A stretch of DNA of 64,000 bases from Rhea pennata (lineage: Eukaryota > Chordata > Aves > Rheiformes > Rheidae). The DNA is taken from positions 1,744,501-1,808,500 of the forward strand of contig NC_084671.1 of NCBI RefSeq assembly GCF_028389875.1, in the 5' to 3' direction. Position 1 is the stretch's first letter. Every line of letters starts with the position of its first letter. The notes beneath the pieces were generated by a model. It did not search any database and was not told the DNA's origin. It saw only the letters and a list, made by a program, of their open reading frames with translations. Of this stretch, positions 24,001 to 35,748 are shown piece by piece. The position numbers were made by a program, and so were the translations under genes.

Positions 24001-27000
24001 CAACACCACACACACACTTTATACCAAAACAGTTGTCTTCCATACCAACAAAATTCACTGCCAGGTCTCCTATACTAGCCTCTTCCCTTGCCCCTTAACC
24101 CTGAACTTTTGAAGTCCTCTTTAAGTAAAAAGCAGCAAACAAGATACCAACAGAATACATCTGGAACAAGATCTACTTAACTTTGTTAGAAAAATGTAGG
24201 TAATTGTAGAAGAACACAGTAAATAGCTAAGTTTTATAGATAATGCTATTTTTCAGCAAATCTATGTCTTAGGTAATTTTCTGGATTAGTTAGTTTTACA
24301 CTCCTATGGAATTTCATAGGCAAATTCTTATATTGCCAAACTCCTATATAAAACAATTAACACCAGAAAATGAAATGTCTCCTTGTCTGCATTGCCCTAA
24401 TTCAGCTTCTTCTGCCCTCAAGTATCTGAATAATTGTTCCCCCCCCCTTTTTTTGATTTGACTTGTCAACATGTTCTGCCATTCTTACATTAGGAAACAC
24501 ATTAAACTTTACAGATACAGTCCCAGTTCTAGTTAGAACAGTTTACGAATAAGGTACTAACACCACTAAGTAAGAGCAGCAGAGCATGGCCCTAATGCTG
24601 TCATCTACCTATCAGAGAACACTGCACATTCTGCTTTTACATGCATTCCCACATGAATCATCCTCAAGCCACAAGGAACAAAGATAAAACTTATCATGAG
24701 AATTCAAACATGTTCTTTCTTCTGCATGGAAGTTAAGGAGACTACAGAAGAAATCCTATACATAATCTGAACAAACAAAATATTTTATTTCTGTAAAACA
24801 CTTTGTTGTTTTTTTACCTAAAAGGCATAGCTTTGTAAAATGTGTTCAGTGGTTGGGGGCCTGCTGTATATTTGCTGATAATCAGAGGCAGTATTATCTG
24901 TAAAGGAACCATTGGAACTGCTAGCAGAGCCAAGTGCTCTTTAGGTACTCCCTCTTCCACCAATTTGAGTCCTGTTACAGCATCTGCTGCTGAAAATCCA
25001 ACCTGCAATATAAGTTAAACAAAATAAACTGGGGAAAGCAGTGACAGTTTGGCTAGCAGTTCAGCTTACTTGATATTAAATACATGGAGAAACACAATTG
25101 AAACATTTCCATATCAGTCCTGCAGCATGTTCTGCACTCATACAGTATTTTTACCATTAGTGCCAGAACTACACCAAGAACATTAAACATAACAATAACA
25201 ACCACATCCATGCCTTAAACACCCATTGGTATCTGTGACTGCCATCTTGAAACCATGGAAACTTAGTCTGCACAGAGCTACAGACACTGGGAATAAGATT
25301 TAAATGAAAAGCAGCAGTTTGTATCCTTTTAACTGCAGATTACACCAACAGCCTGGATGTAGAGATGCATGTTTTACATAATTTGAATACCAGACTGCAT
25401 TCAAACTTCTCTTTAATATGCTTAACATAAAATGGCTCAAACAAGTATTGTCTACTGTACAACCCTACTTAGCGCAACAGTATGAGCAACTACGCTCAAG
25501 CCTCACATGAAAATTTGGAAGTCTGATGACCACCGCTGACAAAGGCAAAAAGTCACATCACAAGGACTCCCTTTCAGACTCTCCTGCCATCACCAGCTCA
25601 CAATTCATAAGTGTATTTACTTACTTTTGCTGTGAGAATCAAGAGGCAGAAAGTGAGAACTGCTGGCATCTTGATTATTGAGAAGAGCAGCTTGTATGTA
25701 TCAGTGATACCTTTTGTCTCTTCTTTTGTTGGTGTTAATTCTTTGTTCTCCTTTTTCAAAAGGGCAACCAGTGTAGTGGTAATTAAAAAGACAGCTCCCC
25801 AGAAAAAAAGGAAATCTGAAGGAAAAGAAAAAAAATTAACCACTACTATAAAGATTTTATTAACAGTTTACTGATTATCAAAAATGCACTTATTTTACAA
25901 CAATATAAGTCCATGGCCTAGCAACTGAATTGCTCATTGACCTTCCTAAAAACATAACAAAACCAAAACACACACAGAGCTACATACAATAACTGACACA
26001 GCCTCTCTCAGTCCCATGTGTTTGCTCAAGATCTTACACAGAAGAAAAATGGCAGACTTAGCTAGTTCCCTAATGTTTTGCACATTACTACAATGAGCAC
26101 AGAGAAGGAAGCAGGAAGGAAAATGAAAGCTTTGAGAAATAACGTCCACTAAAAGCCAATAAAGGAAAAAAAAAAGTTTAGCAGTTAAAAGACAGGATGG
26201 GAAGAACTTTGAAGAAAGAAGGCATTCACATACTCTCCAACTAATTTACTAAGTAGTCACATAGCTGTTTTGTGCCTCAATTCCATACTCGCAAAACAGT
26301 ACTTATCTACTATACAAAGGCAACAAAGATTTACATTCACGAGTGTAAAGACATTCTGATCAGGTTTCCTACAGAGCTGTCAAGTACAGAGTCACTCAAG
26401 TACTTCTGTGTTAAGTGGATTTATATTCGCTAACTGCTGTATTTTAAGTAGACATAATATTTGCTAAACATTAGGTTTTAAGCCAGCAGTAGCAATATCT
26501 ACACCAGTATTCCATGGTAAGTACTTTCTGAATTAGTGTTCGAGTTAGATTAAGATAATCCTAACCCCTACATCTAAGAAAGATGGAAGAAAAAAAAACT
26601 CACTAACAGGGAGAGGGTAAGACAGAAATAGTCTTTTATCTTCTTTATTAGGAGCAACTCCAGACGCCTCAAGACAATTGAAAGTAAGCAGCAAAAGCTG
26701 ATGAAAGGGCAAAGATAACAGTTTAGCCAATTATTAGCTTCTTATTCACAGGAACAGGACAAATACAACATGGAAGAAAGCAATGAAAGATTACTTTAGC
26801 ATTCTCAGTGTGAAAGAAATGGCATTTCAGATTTTTGTTGCTTCCAAATCACTTTTCTCTTTTCCAAGTATTTTAAAGGTGAGAAGATCACACAACCAAT
26901 GCTATTAGATTGCTCTCTTTTTAGGAAAAGAAATAGATACCTTGAACCTATCTTTCAGAAATAAGGCATCATTTTCAGAGTCATACTGATCAAAATTACA

Positions 27001-30000
27001 CAACATAGGCAGGAGCCGCACTGTAATAATAGCACTAAACATGACCATCGCAGTGATAAACCAACAGTGCTACAATTGCAACAGAAATAGCTTTGAACAT
27101 CATCACATGAATATTTCTAATCAGCTCAGCCCTGTCAGCCTGCAACACAGTAATGGCTGGATTAGCTAAGAAAGACCACACACAAAAAGAGTCCAATAAA
27201 AAAAAATCCAAGATTTTTAAAAAGTTTTAGACAATTTATGTACAAATAACACATTCTTCCATTCAAAAACAGAACAAGGGTCCAGTAACAGTCTACTAAC
27301 TTCAAACTTCTTTTGTGATAGTTTACACAAGGAATTTCTAGCACGAACAGTTTCTGGTGCCACCATTACTGCCCATTCCCCTATCCCCGTATCATCTCCG
27401 CTGCTATGGTACTGCCAGCTGCACAGACCAATATGCCTTTGGGTTAGATCAGAAATATGACTGGGCTGGAAAATAACCAGGGAAGAGGTTTATGTGCGGG
27501 TTATTTCAGCACTTCAGCTTTAGTAACACTACAGCCACACATCTCCAAGGAGAGAAGGATGCGCCACAGCCACTAACGCAGGTAAGCTGAGGCTGCCTTG
27601 AAAGGGGCCAGCATCTTCTGCCAGCACTCACACTTTACTCCTCAGCTTCCTTCATACCAGAACTTGTATTCATGCAACAGCATGACAAACTGGATAGGAA
27701 CCAACCAACCCAGCCAACAACTTGAAAATAAAAAATTAGAAAGCCCCTCCTTTGCACAGCAAAATGAGAATGCCTCATACACACTCACACAAACTGTAAG
27801 CCCAATGAAACTTCTCATTTTTTTCCCCACTAGAACTTTACCTTGAAATAATGTAACACAGAATTTGTTTTGAATAATAGTTTTACATTTGTTCATATTA
27901 CCTCTCCAAGTTTAACAGAGAAAAACTAATGTTGCTGCCTCTCGACAACTTTAAGCTGACTTGGGATCATGAGGTTTTAACTTACTCTTCTCTAGCACTG
28001 GCACTCAGCCCATGACGAAAGGGCTCAGAGAGCTACGCTGACAGAAAACTGCTCATCTTTTCACACTGCATTTACTGCTGCTTTAACTGCCTGAACCAGC
28101 TCTCCATGAATTCTGACGATAACCAGCACTAGGACAAGACATTGCCATTTCAGTGAGATGGTTTACAATACTGCTCCACAGCTGATTCAGGGCAAACATG
28201 GGCACAGTGAACTGTGGCACAGGACCAAGTGGAGAGGGTAACAAATTTCCAAAACTGACTTGGCTTCCCAAAAAAATAAAAACATATCCTGCAAGTGTAG
28301 TGCCAGAGTTATTTGCTTTTCTTACTCCACACAGGTTAGTACTCTAGGAGAAGTTAAACATGTTGCATCGGTGGTGTTTTTTTTTTTTTGTTTGTTTGTT
28401 TTTGTTATTTTTTTTAAGGTATGGTAATAACAGATGCGTTTTTACTAATAGTACTGAATAAAACAAATTAAAAAGTTCCACTGTTCGGGTTGCTCCTAAG
28501 TGAAGCAAGACCAAGTTCTTAAATACACCAGTGAGCTGCAAATTGCAGCAGTGAGAGACATCAGCCTGCCACTGCAGCAAGACAGGAGAGACAAGCCAAC
28601 ACTGATGAACTACACGTTAGGGGAAAACTTAAGAAACAAAGCAATAAGCCACTGGGGTTAACTTGAGGACTGCTCCACGCTTCCCAACATACAGAGAAGA
28701 CACAGGATTATTAACAGGAAGAAAAGAGAAGGGCTAGTTGTTAGTAACTGTAGCAGTTGCATAGATGAAATAAACACAACAGTCTTGGAAAGTCAAGTCC
28801 TCACTTATCAAAAAAATAGGCACAGGCAAGAGCAGGCTAGATTTTATATCTCAATTCAACTCAATTTTGGTATGCCCTTTCCCTTTAGCAATACAGGCAG
28901 AGGGATTCAAGTATGGATGGGGAAAAAAGAAACTAAAAAAAAATAATATTTTTTTTCACTATTAACTATGGCCAGTTGAAAACCAGAAATGGTTTTCAGT
29001 CCACTGCCAGTTTTTCAATCCTCCTAAAAGTTTATCTGGCCACATCCAAACTTGCACATTTTAAGGATCTTCGAGGCAATATCTCGAGTATCAGTAATGA
29101 CAAATAACCTTTCTAAAGGAGAAAAACTTCAAAACCGGCCCTGAACTAAAACTTAGTTAGGATCTGATCAGACTACATTTAGTCCATAAATGAAAAAAAA
29201 AAAAAAAAAGACTCCTCTCCTCTATCCCACCCCCACACTCCCCAGCCCCTTAGTTTAAGGGGAAAGGGCCTTCCTTTGGAAACTGGCAGCACAACTAACT
29301 CTGAACTCTTGACACTTCTATTTCTGAGAAGAATACTGGCTTAGAAGATTCAGTTTTGTTGATTTCCCCTTTCTCCCAGAAGAAGATGCTCTTAACAGGC
29401 CTCCTTAAAAGGCAACAAAGCTGTTACGCTTTTTTTAAAACCAATAATCTATCCTGTGGCAATTAAAAGAAAAGCTCAAGCCTCTCCTAAGGGTCAGCCG
29501 AGAGGAGGACAGGGCCAACTGCCCGCTCCCCGGAGGCTGGGGCATGTGGGCTGCCGGGGGCTCCGGGGCCTCCCCGGGGCAGGGGCACCACAGGCTCGAA
29601 GCTGGGAATCCGGCAGCACAGCACCTGCGAGGGTGACGATTCCTCGGGGCTGGGGCTGGAAGCGCAGGTACTTGTTGCAGAAGGAGGCCGACTCGAGGGC
29701 GAGGAAGAGGACATTGCCCAGGAAGTAGCCGGCCGTCTGCCCCACGGAGTTGCAGGTGGAGGCGTAGCCCACGTTCTCCCGCGACAGCATGGTCAGGGCC
29801 CAGCCGTCCACCGCTATGTCCTGCGTGGCCGCCAGGAACTCGAAGAGGAAGAAAGCCACGGTGAGGGCCACCACGTCGGGGCCGCGGCCCTCCCCGTCGC
29901 CCAGCAGCAGGTCCACCCGCGTGGACAGGTAGAGCATGAAGAGCCCCAGGACGTACTGCGTGGGCACCAGCCAGGACTTGCGGCGCCCGAAGCGCCGCAG

Positions 30001-30384
30001 GTAGACGGCGTCCACCAAGGGTGCCCAGAGCAGCTTGAGGCTGAAGGGCCAGAAGACGAAGCTGAAGAAGGCCTGGTCGGTGTAGCTGGCGCTCTTGCTC
30101 TGCAGGATGAGCGGCACGCTGCCCGCCAGCCCCAGCGGGATGCCCTGCAGCACGTACAGCACCAGCAGCAGCAGGATGCTGCCCAGCTCGGCGCGGCAGC
30201 CCCGCGGCCCGCCCGGCCCCGGCGGCGGCAGCAGCAGCGCCTCAGCCTCGGGCTGCCCGCGCGGCGCCCCGTCACCGCAGAGCCGCAGCGCGGGCGGCGC
30301 CTCGCTCCTCACGTCCAGGTACTCGTGGCCGCCGCCGGCCCGCCGCTGCCGCCCGCCCTCCTTGGCCGTGACGGCGGGGGACAT
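20896..30384 (-). CDS. SLC33A1: SLC33A1, acetyl-CoA transporter of the ER membrane, six exons, 545 aa
   Basis: Coding exons in order are 29625-30384, 25625-25815, 24818-25002, 23678-23795, 22806-23021 and 20896-21063, totalling 1638 bases with every phase consistent. The product aligns end to end with human SLC33A1 (AT-1, 549 aa). It moves cytosolic acetyl-CoA into the ER/Golgi lumen, where it feeds lysine acetylation of secretory proteins and sialic acid O-acetylation. It is a major-facilitator-type protein with many hydrophobic helices. The variable N-terminus (1-64) is followed by LGSILLLLVLYVLQGIPLGL, and WPFSLKLLWAPLVDA holds the Ser (115 here) equivalent to human Ser113, mutated in spastic paraplegia SPG42. 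TQDIAVDGWALTML and GYASTCNSVGQTAGYFLG are also intact. The C-terminus ends WKCKRTN. The chosen ATG has a strong context (GCC before it) and is the first in-frame ATG. Confidence 0.97.
22806..23021 (-). CDS. SLC33A1: SLC33A1 exon 5 (residues 419-490)
   Basis: A 216-base exon with YVAIMAFNAKVSDPLIGGTY and NLGGNWPSTVALWLVDPLTV. The segment after VKECVGA is less conserved than its surroundings. Confidence 0.96.
23331..23400. repeat. TA/CA microsatellite in SLC33A1 intron 4
   Basis: Alternating (TA), (AC) and (ATATAC) blocks form simple-sequence DNA. Confidence 0.85.
23678..23795 (-). CDS. SLC33A1: SLC33A1 exon 4 (residues 379-418)
   Basis: A 118-base exon with LLLGLEFAFLVWWTPKVKHE and YYYAVVLLSYALHQ. 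The acceptor is CCTGCAG and the donor GTAATG. Confidence 0.96.
24818..25002 (-). CDS. SLC33A1: SLC33A1 exon 3 (residues 318-378 plus two bases)
   Basis: It encodes VGFSAADAVTGLKLVEEGVP and the PMVPLQIILPLIISKYTAGP helix region, close to identical to mammals. The split Arg codon is completed by exon 4. Confidence 0.96.
25625..25815 (-). CDS. SLC33A1: SLC33A1 exon 2 (residues 254-317)
   Basis: This 191-base exon encodes DFLFFWGAVFLITTTLVALL, a loop with KEETKGITDTYKLL, and the PAVLTFCLLILTAK helix. The acceptor is CTTCAG and the donor GTAAGT. Confidence 0.96.
25816..29624 (-). other. SLC33A1: SLC33A1 intron 1
   Basis: A 3.8-kb AT-rich intron. I see no extra exon, RNA gene or recognisable transposon. 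A T/TTTG-rich run lies at 28377-28420 and an A run at 29193-29210. Confidence 0.7.
29625..30384 (-). CDS. SLC33A1: SLC33A1 exon 1 (residues 1-253 plus one base)
   Basis: This 760-base, very GC-rich exon lies inside a CpG island and carries nearly half the protein. The N-terminal 60 residues (Gly/Pro/Arg-rich) are poorly conserved; from residue 65 on it is highly conserved. The donor is TCGCAG/GTGCTG. Confidence 0.96.
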
Positions 30385-30526
30385 GGCGGGCGGCGGGGCG
30401 CGCTGTGCCCGGGCCCCGCGGACCGGACCGGACCGGACCCGACCGGGCCGGAGCCGCGCACCCTCCGGCCGCCGCAGGGCCGCCGCCGCCACAGCGCGGC
30501 GCCGCCCCTTCCGCCCGCGCGCCGCG

Positions 30527-30545
30527 CGTGGCTCCGCCTCATTGG
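30527..30545 (-). promoter_or_regulatory. ER-stress response element (ERSE), exact CCAAT-N9-CCACG
   Basis: Read on the SLC33A1 strand, CCAAT (30545-30541), nine bases, then CCACG (30531-30527) match the ERSE consensus exactly and in sense orientation, 143-161 bases upstream of the ATG. In the known system NF-Y binds CCAAT and ATF6 or XBP1 binds CCACG. Confidence 0.7.
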
Positions 30546-30557
30546 CCCGCGGGCGGG

Positions 30558-30565
30558 TGACGTCA
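30558..30565. promoter_or_regulatory. CRE palindrome TGACGTCA
   Basis: A full eight-base ATF/CREB site lies 12 bases further upstream than the ERSE. Binding is inferred from the motif. Confidence 0.6.
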
Positions 30566-30719
30566 GGCGGGGTGGCCGTTGGGCGGCCGTTAGGCGGGCG
30601 GCGCGAGAGGCAGCGGCGGCGGCGGGGCTGTCGCCGGTGCCTAAAGGCCTCCAGGAAAAGTAAGTGCAGTGTGTAGCCGCAGCCACGCCTGGAGGGGGGT
30701 GGGGGGGATTTGGAAGCAA

Positions 30720-30941
30720 TCCGGAATGCAGCTTTGTTGTTAATCCACGAATAAGGGCCGCGTCACCTGCGGTACGCCCACCTCATGCCGGGGGATAGCT
30801 GTCACGCACGTCGTTTGCCGCAGAGAGGACAAGCCAGTTGAGACGCCAGAACCACGGGTGTTCTCCCTAAGCCCTACAAGCGCTTGATGTAGCATGCTGA
30901 TAGGGAAGGAGGCCCCAAACGCTCGTAAACTCAGTAAATTC

Positions 30942-30975
<34 letters not shown>

Positions 30976-33560
30976 CATTCCATGAAATAATAATCGTGCT
31001 GAGACTAAGGCACAGCTACCTCTAGAGGTGAAAGGGAAAACTACCCGGTTTGCATGAAAAACGGAACTCCTGCCTTCCTCTGGTGCGGGTCTGAGCCGAA
31101 GGGGGTTAAAAAAGCTGCTGCTGTTGAGCATGTGTTGTATCAGGGCTCTGATAAACATACACAAAATTCCCTGTGGATGCTTTTAGCCGTCCTTCAGCGA
31201 GTGTGCACTCACTGTGTTATAGCCTGGTAAGCAATTATGTTAACATAACTCTGGAGAGATGAATAAGAAAAGCCAAATTTTTAGCTGGCTTGGTGTCCTG
31301 TATTAACAGGAAAAACAGAAAGAGTAAAGCTACAGTAATTAAAAGTTATCCTTTTCTCTATTTTATCCAGTATTTATATAGCTCCATAATAATTAGACTC
31401 TAAGAAACACATGCCATCTTGTGTTTTTCACTCTTCTTTTGGCTGTTTGCAATGCTTGAAGTATTCTTACTGTTCCTCAGTTTTTTATAAATTCTTGAAA
31501 GACATAGCCATAATATGGTTATAATATTCAGGAAAAAAAGTGCAGCAATATTGTCCTTAGGATAGAAATTATAATCTGACAATGCTACTAGATACTAGTT
31601 TGTGATTTCATATTACCTTAAATCTTATACCTTTCTCTACTGTCATCTCTTTAAATGATATGAATAATAATTTTAAAATTTCCAATAGGGGTTTAAAAAA
31701 TATTTGGAATCATTACAATAATAAGATTTAGTTGCCTTCCTCTGTGTCTTTTAAAAAGTTTCACCTGAATAGAAGGCACACTCTACATCATGAAGACTGA
31801 CATGCAGAAAAATGCTTGTTGATTTTTCAAGTGCCAGTTTCTGCCTTTCTTCATTTTTAGCTTTAAAATGGACTCAAATTAAACCTGGAGCTGAAATGTC
31901 ATAAACTGATTAATGGACACAGATACTGTGTTAGCTTGATGTGATGTGCACTAGGATATGTGAAACATTTATTTTAAGCTCCTAGGAACTGGCCATAAAC
32001 TCTTAAGAGCTAGACAAATGTCCTTGGTGTTAAACATGTACAAATCTGCTGACTTGAGATCTGAAGAGGGAAACCAAAATGGAAGTGAAACTGTTGTACC
32101 TTTATTTATTCCAATGTTGTACAATTGCTAGGGCGTACACAAAAACTGAATTCAGATTCTGACTTTAAAAGCATGGCATATGCTAGAGGTGATAAATGCA
32201 TTTGCTAGAACATACCTACATGTCTGATTTTGCAAGGAGGTGCCGTATGATTTTTTTGGAAAATGGTGAGTAATGTTGATGCATATACTGGGTTCACTGA
32301 AATGCACAAAGACACAAAGGTGTTTCCTTCTCAAATATCAATTCCATAAACAGTATTTAGGTAATTCTAAGTGTGTACAAATCAATAGCAATATTTAGAT
32401 AATTTGAAGCATTTATATAATGTATATATAAAAAAATATATTGTGCTAAGCTCTGAAATTAATAGTATTTTTACCATAACACTCATTTACTAATACACTG
32501 CAAATACTATTACCAGTGGGTTACTACTGTTTTAAAATAAGAAACAACATAGCTCAAGCATGTACAGTAAGGACAATTTCACTAATAGAGTTCAGATGCT
32601 ATATTAAAATCCCAGGTATAAAAAACATTTTGGCTCAACACAGCTACTTAGTGCACTAATTTGGGGATACGATTTTGTATGTTATGTGACAATAGTGTCA
32701 ATAAACTTTCTGGAAGCACAAACAGCAGCATTCCTGCCTTGGTTCCCACTAGCCTTGATCTTGTATACTATAGCACGTGGTCAACAAAAATGTTGAAGTA
32801 TATAAAGCACTCATTATTATAATTTTTGCGGATTGATTTTTTTTTCAGTTAGCAGAAGCTTCCTTTTTGAAGTGTCTTCTTGTAGTTACAGGAGAGACAT
32901 TGAATTTAAGTAAGGAATACAGAAGGGAGAATAAAGATGTTATGCTGTAAAAGCTTGGGAGAGCTATATTACTCACAAGAAGTAAAGTCAAGGAGGAATT
33001 ATAAAGGTCAGCCCAACTGAGAATCAGCTTTTATACTTCATGTATTCTGAAATGTATTGCAGATATGTGCTCATCCTGTCTTGCACAGCATAACATCATT
33101 CCGTTGCCACGGCTCCTACGTGCTGCCACAGTACAAGGAAAAAGTAAACATCTAGAAACCTTAATACTAAAACAGCTTAGGTTTGTTTTCTGTATACATA
33201 ATAAGGGCTGAATTCTGCAAGTACTTACATACTGTATTAATTTAAGGGCATTTAAAAGATCAGGGCTTAATGGTGAAATTTTAAAGCCTGTGATCTTGAG
33301 TGCAAATCCTGCCAGAAACAGTCACATCCTTTTTTCTCTTTGCTACCATTAATTATCTCCTTTACATTCTGAGATGCTAATGACAGATGCAAGCTTAAGT
33401 ACACGCATAAGCATTTGTTGAATTGGGGGGTTGATACCTAAGGAAGAGGAAGTTCCTATTAAAAAATGGGGATAGACCATGTTGAAAAATAAGAACTTAC
33501 TTTCACAAGTAAGTTACCAATAAATGTCGAAGTACTTTTTCAGCGTGAACAGGCAAAATC
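30720..33560. other. Intergenic region between SLC33A1 and GMPS
   Basis: About 2.8 kb of mostly AT-rich sequence separates the two divergent promoters. No exon or RNA gene is seen. It holds a 29-base T run (30945-30973) and one copy of a short sequence that recurs at 38591 (see 30815-30867). Confidence 0.6.
30815..30867 (+). repeat. Copy A of an unidentified ~52-bp repeat
   Basis: It shares nearly all positions, including CAGAGAGGACAAGCC and CCAGAACCAC, with 38591-38642 in the same orientation. The flanks do not match. The family is unknown to me. Confidence 0.6.
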
Positions 33561-33599
33561 GATCCTCTGGGATTCTATGCATTTTCCCGAATTCCATGA

Positions 33600-34560
33600 T
33601 AGTACCACACCCTACTTCCCGGATGTCTGCGAGCGGGGTCGCTTCTCTGCCCACAGCAGAGGACCGGGCGCCCGCGGCGCGGCCTTGCCTTGCCGGGGCG
33701 CGGGGCTCGCCGTCCCTCGCCTTCCCCTGCCGTTAGCTGCGCGGGCGGAGGAGGCGACTCTGGCCGGAAGAGACGGTGGTTGCGCGTCCCTGCGCGCCGC
33801 AGAGCGAGGAGTAGCGGGCCGGAGCGCCGCGGCGCAGGACTCGCCTCCCGCCCGCTCCCCGGAGCGCGGCGCGGCGCGGTGCGGCGGCCCCGGCGCTCGG
33901 CGCGCTCCGCCCCTTCCGCCCGCCTCGCCGGCGGCCACGGCGCGCCCGGGCCGTCCGCAGCGGCGGGAGGCGGGCGCGGGGCGGCGCCGCTCCTCCCAGC
34001 AGCGGGGGCGCACACGGGCAGCATTAGCTCATCGCGGCGGCGGCCGCGGCGCCTCGCAGCCTTTTCTTCCCCGCCGCCGCCTCAGAGCTGCCCTCCGCTC
34101 GGCCGCGCCGCTCCCCAGCAGCCTCCATGGCTCTGTGCAACGGAGACGCCAAGGTCAGTGCCGCGGGGCGCCGCGCCGCCGCGGCGGGACGCCGCCGGCC
34201 CGGCCCGGCCCGGCCCGCCGCGCTGCCCGGCGCTTTGTGTTTCTGGGGCGGCCCCGCCACCGGCGCGGCCCCGCTCCCCGCGCACATGGCGCCGGCCTGG
34301 CCTGCGCCTGCCGCGGCGCGGCCGGGCTGGGCCGGGCGCCCCCGCGGCATCCGCGCCGCCTCGCGGGGCCGCTCGCCGGGGCGGCGCCCGGGGGCCGCGG
34401 CGCCGTGGGGCCGCGGGCAGGTGTCGCCGAGCGGGGCCTGTGCGGGCGGCAGCGCTGCCCCCTGCGCTCGGGGAGCGCCGGGCGTCCCTGCTCGGCGCCT
34501 GCCCGGGGAGCGAGGGGTAAGGGGCTCTGCATGGCAGCGCCGCAGTCTTCCGGTAAGAGC
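33600..34560 (+). promoter_or_regulatory. GMPS: GMPS CpG-island promoter and 5' UTR
   Basis: About 950 bases of CpG-dense DNA flank GMPS exon 1. No TATA box is seen and there is no ATG between about 34020 and the GMPS start, so the proximal 5' UTR lacks upstream ORFs. The start site is not mapped. Long open frames across the island are compositional. Confidence 0.7.
34127..34153 (+). CDS. GMPS: GMPS exon 1 coding part (residues 1-9)
   Basis: It encodes MALCNGDAK, followed by donor GTCAGT. The ATG has G at +4 and is the first in the proximal 5' UTR. Phase 0. Confidence 0.95.
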
Positions 34561-35711
34561 TCCCGTGCCTTTCCGAGTGCTCGTCTGTCTCTTCCCCTTC
34601 TCCCGCCGAGCTTTATGCTCTTAAGAGTTACTGAGTACCTCCGGGTTTGCTTGTTGTAGCTTTGTTTTCTTGTTAGTAAAAGCACAATTAAAAATCACAA
34701 TCGCTCTAAGTAAATTTCTTTATTTTCACAATATTGAATTTCGTAGCGTTTAAAAAAATGTTGGCTCATCGTGTCATTGAGTCTACACAGGCAGTGATCT
34801 GTTCAGGGTTTTTTTGCCTGTGTGTCCTGTGTATTTTCAACATAACAGCTGAAATATGGTCCCCTTGGGATGTAGGGGGGTAAGAGCAATACCTTTCCTA
34901 ATAGTTAACCGTGGTGTTTTGGCATTACATTGTAATATGAACTGTAAGTCATTCAGCCAACTTTAAAGCAAAGTTGGTTTACTTAATTGCTACAGAAGGC
35001 AACACGTTTCCACATGAGAGATTGGCTGGAACTGGAATAAGCCTTTCCTGACTAGCTGAATCCACACAAGAGATGCACTATATTTTTTTCCTCATGACCC
35101 TCAGAGATCACATTGCTTGCTCTGCTTCTCTGCTTATCCAGTTTTTAGTAACAGTGGCAAAAGAGATTTACATCAGTGTGCTAAAGTCAGCTTTTTGCGC
35201 TAGAGTGGCAAAAGAACTTGTATATGTTTCTGAAGTAGAAGTTTTGTCTTAACTGAAGAAGTGTAAATTCTGAACAGAAGTTCTGTAAGTTCTCTCAGGC
35301 TGTTTCTATACTTTCGATACAAAGCTGTTGTTCTAGACTTGTTATCCAGCTTAAAATATAACATGATTTTGACTCTTTTTTAGGTGCTTAGTTGGTCAGA
35401 ATTAAGGTTTTCTAACATACCTTTTCCTGGCATAGAGAAATTCTTTTGTGAATGTGATTTTCTTGAGGGTTTCTACTTCTCTAGGATTGTAAAAGCTAAT
35501 TGACTCTGAGTGTTATGACATGGAGTTGGTCTGCCTTTTCCTGTGAGAAAATAGTTTGTGTGTAATGAGTGGTTAATATACAGGGCCAGATCCTACTAAT
35601 CCAGCAGCATCAGATAACTGCTACAGTCTCATTAGCCATTGGAAATCTGCATGCGATGTATATATATTAAAGTTGATTTGAGATAAGAGATGAGTTGGTT
35701 TGATTTTTCTT

Positions 35712-35748
<37 letters not shown>

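Larger units (their letters stand above)
30385..30700 (-). promoter_or_regulatory. SLC33A1: SLC33A1 CpG-island promoter
   Basis: The GC-rich island continues upstream from exon 1. It contains an ER-stress response element at 30527-30545, a CRE palindrome at 30558-30565, a GGACC/CCGAC pentamer run at about 30419-30450, and no TATA box. The start site is unmapped. Confidence 0.7.

Noticed and set aside
30385-30492. Possible N-terminal extension of SLC33A1
   Set aside because: The frame stays open for 36 codons upstream, but the first codon there is GTG and no in-frame ATG precedes the conserved MSP start at 30384.
30385-34126. Bidirectional SLC33A1-GMPS promoter
   Set aside because: The two start codons are 3.7 kb apart, with separate CpG islands and about 2.8 kb of AT-rich DNA between them.
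34531-34553. Alternative GMPS first exon with its own ATG and a GTAAGA donor
   Set aside because: Its donor would leave phase 1, whereas exon 2 needs phase 0, so splicing would break the GMPS frame.
33577-34659. 360-codon plus-strand open frame over the GMPS promoter
   Set aside because: It runs through a CpG island where stops are rare, has an Arg/Ala/Pro/Gly composition and overlaps GMPS exon 1 in another frame. No homology is apparent.
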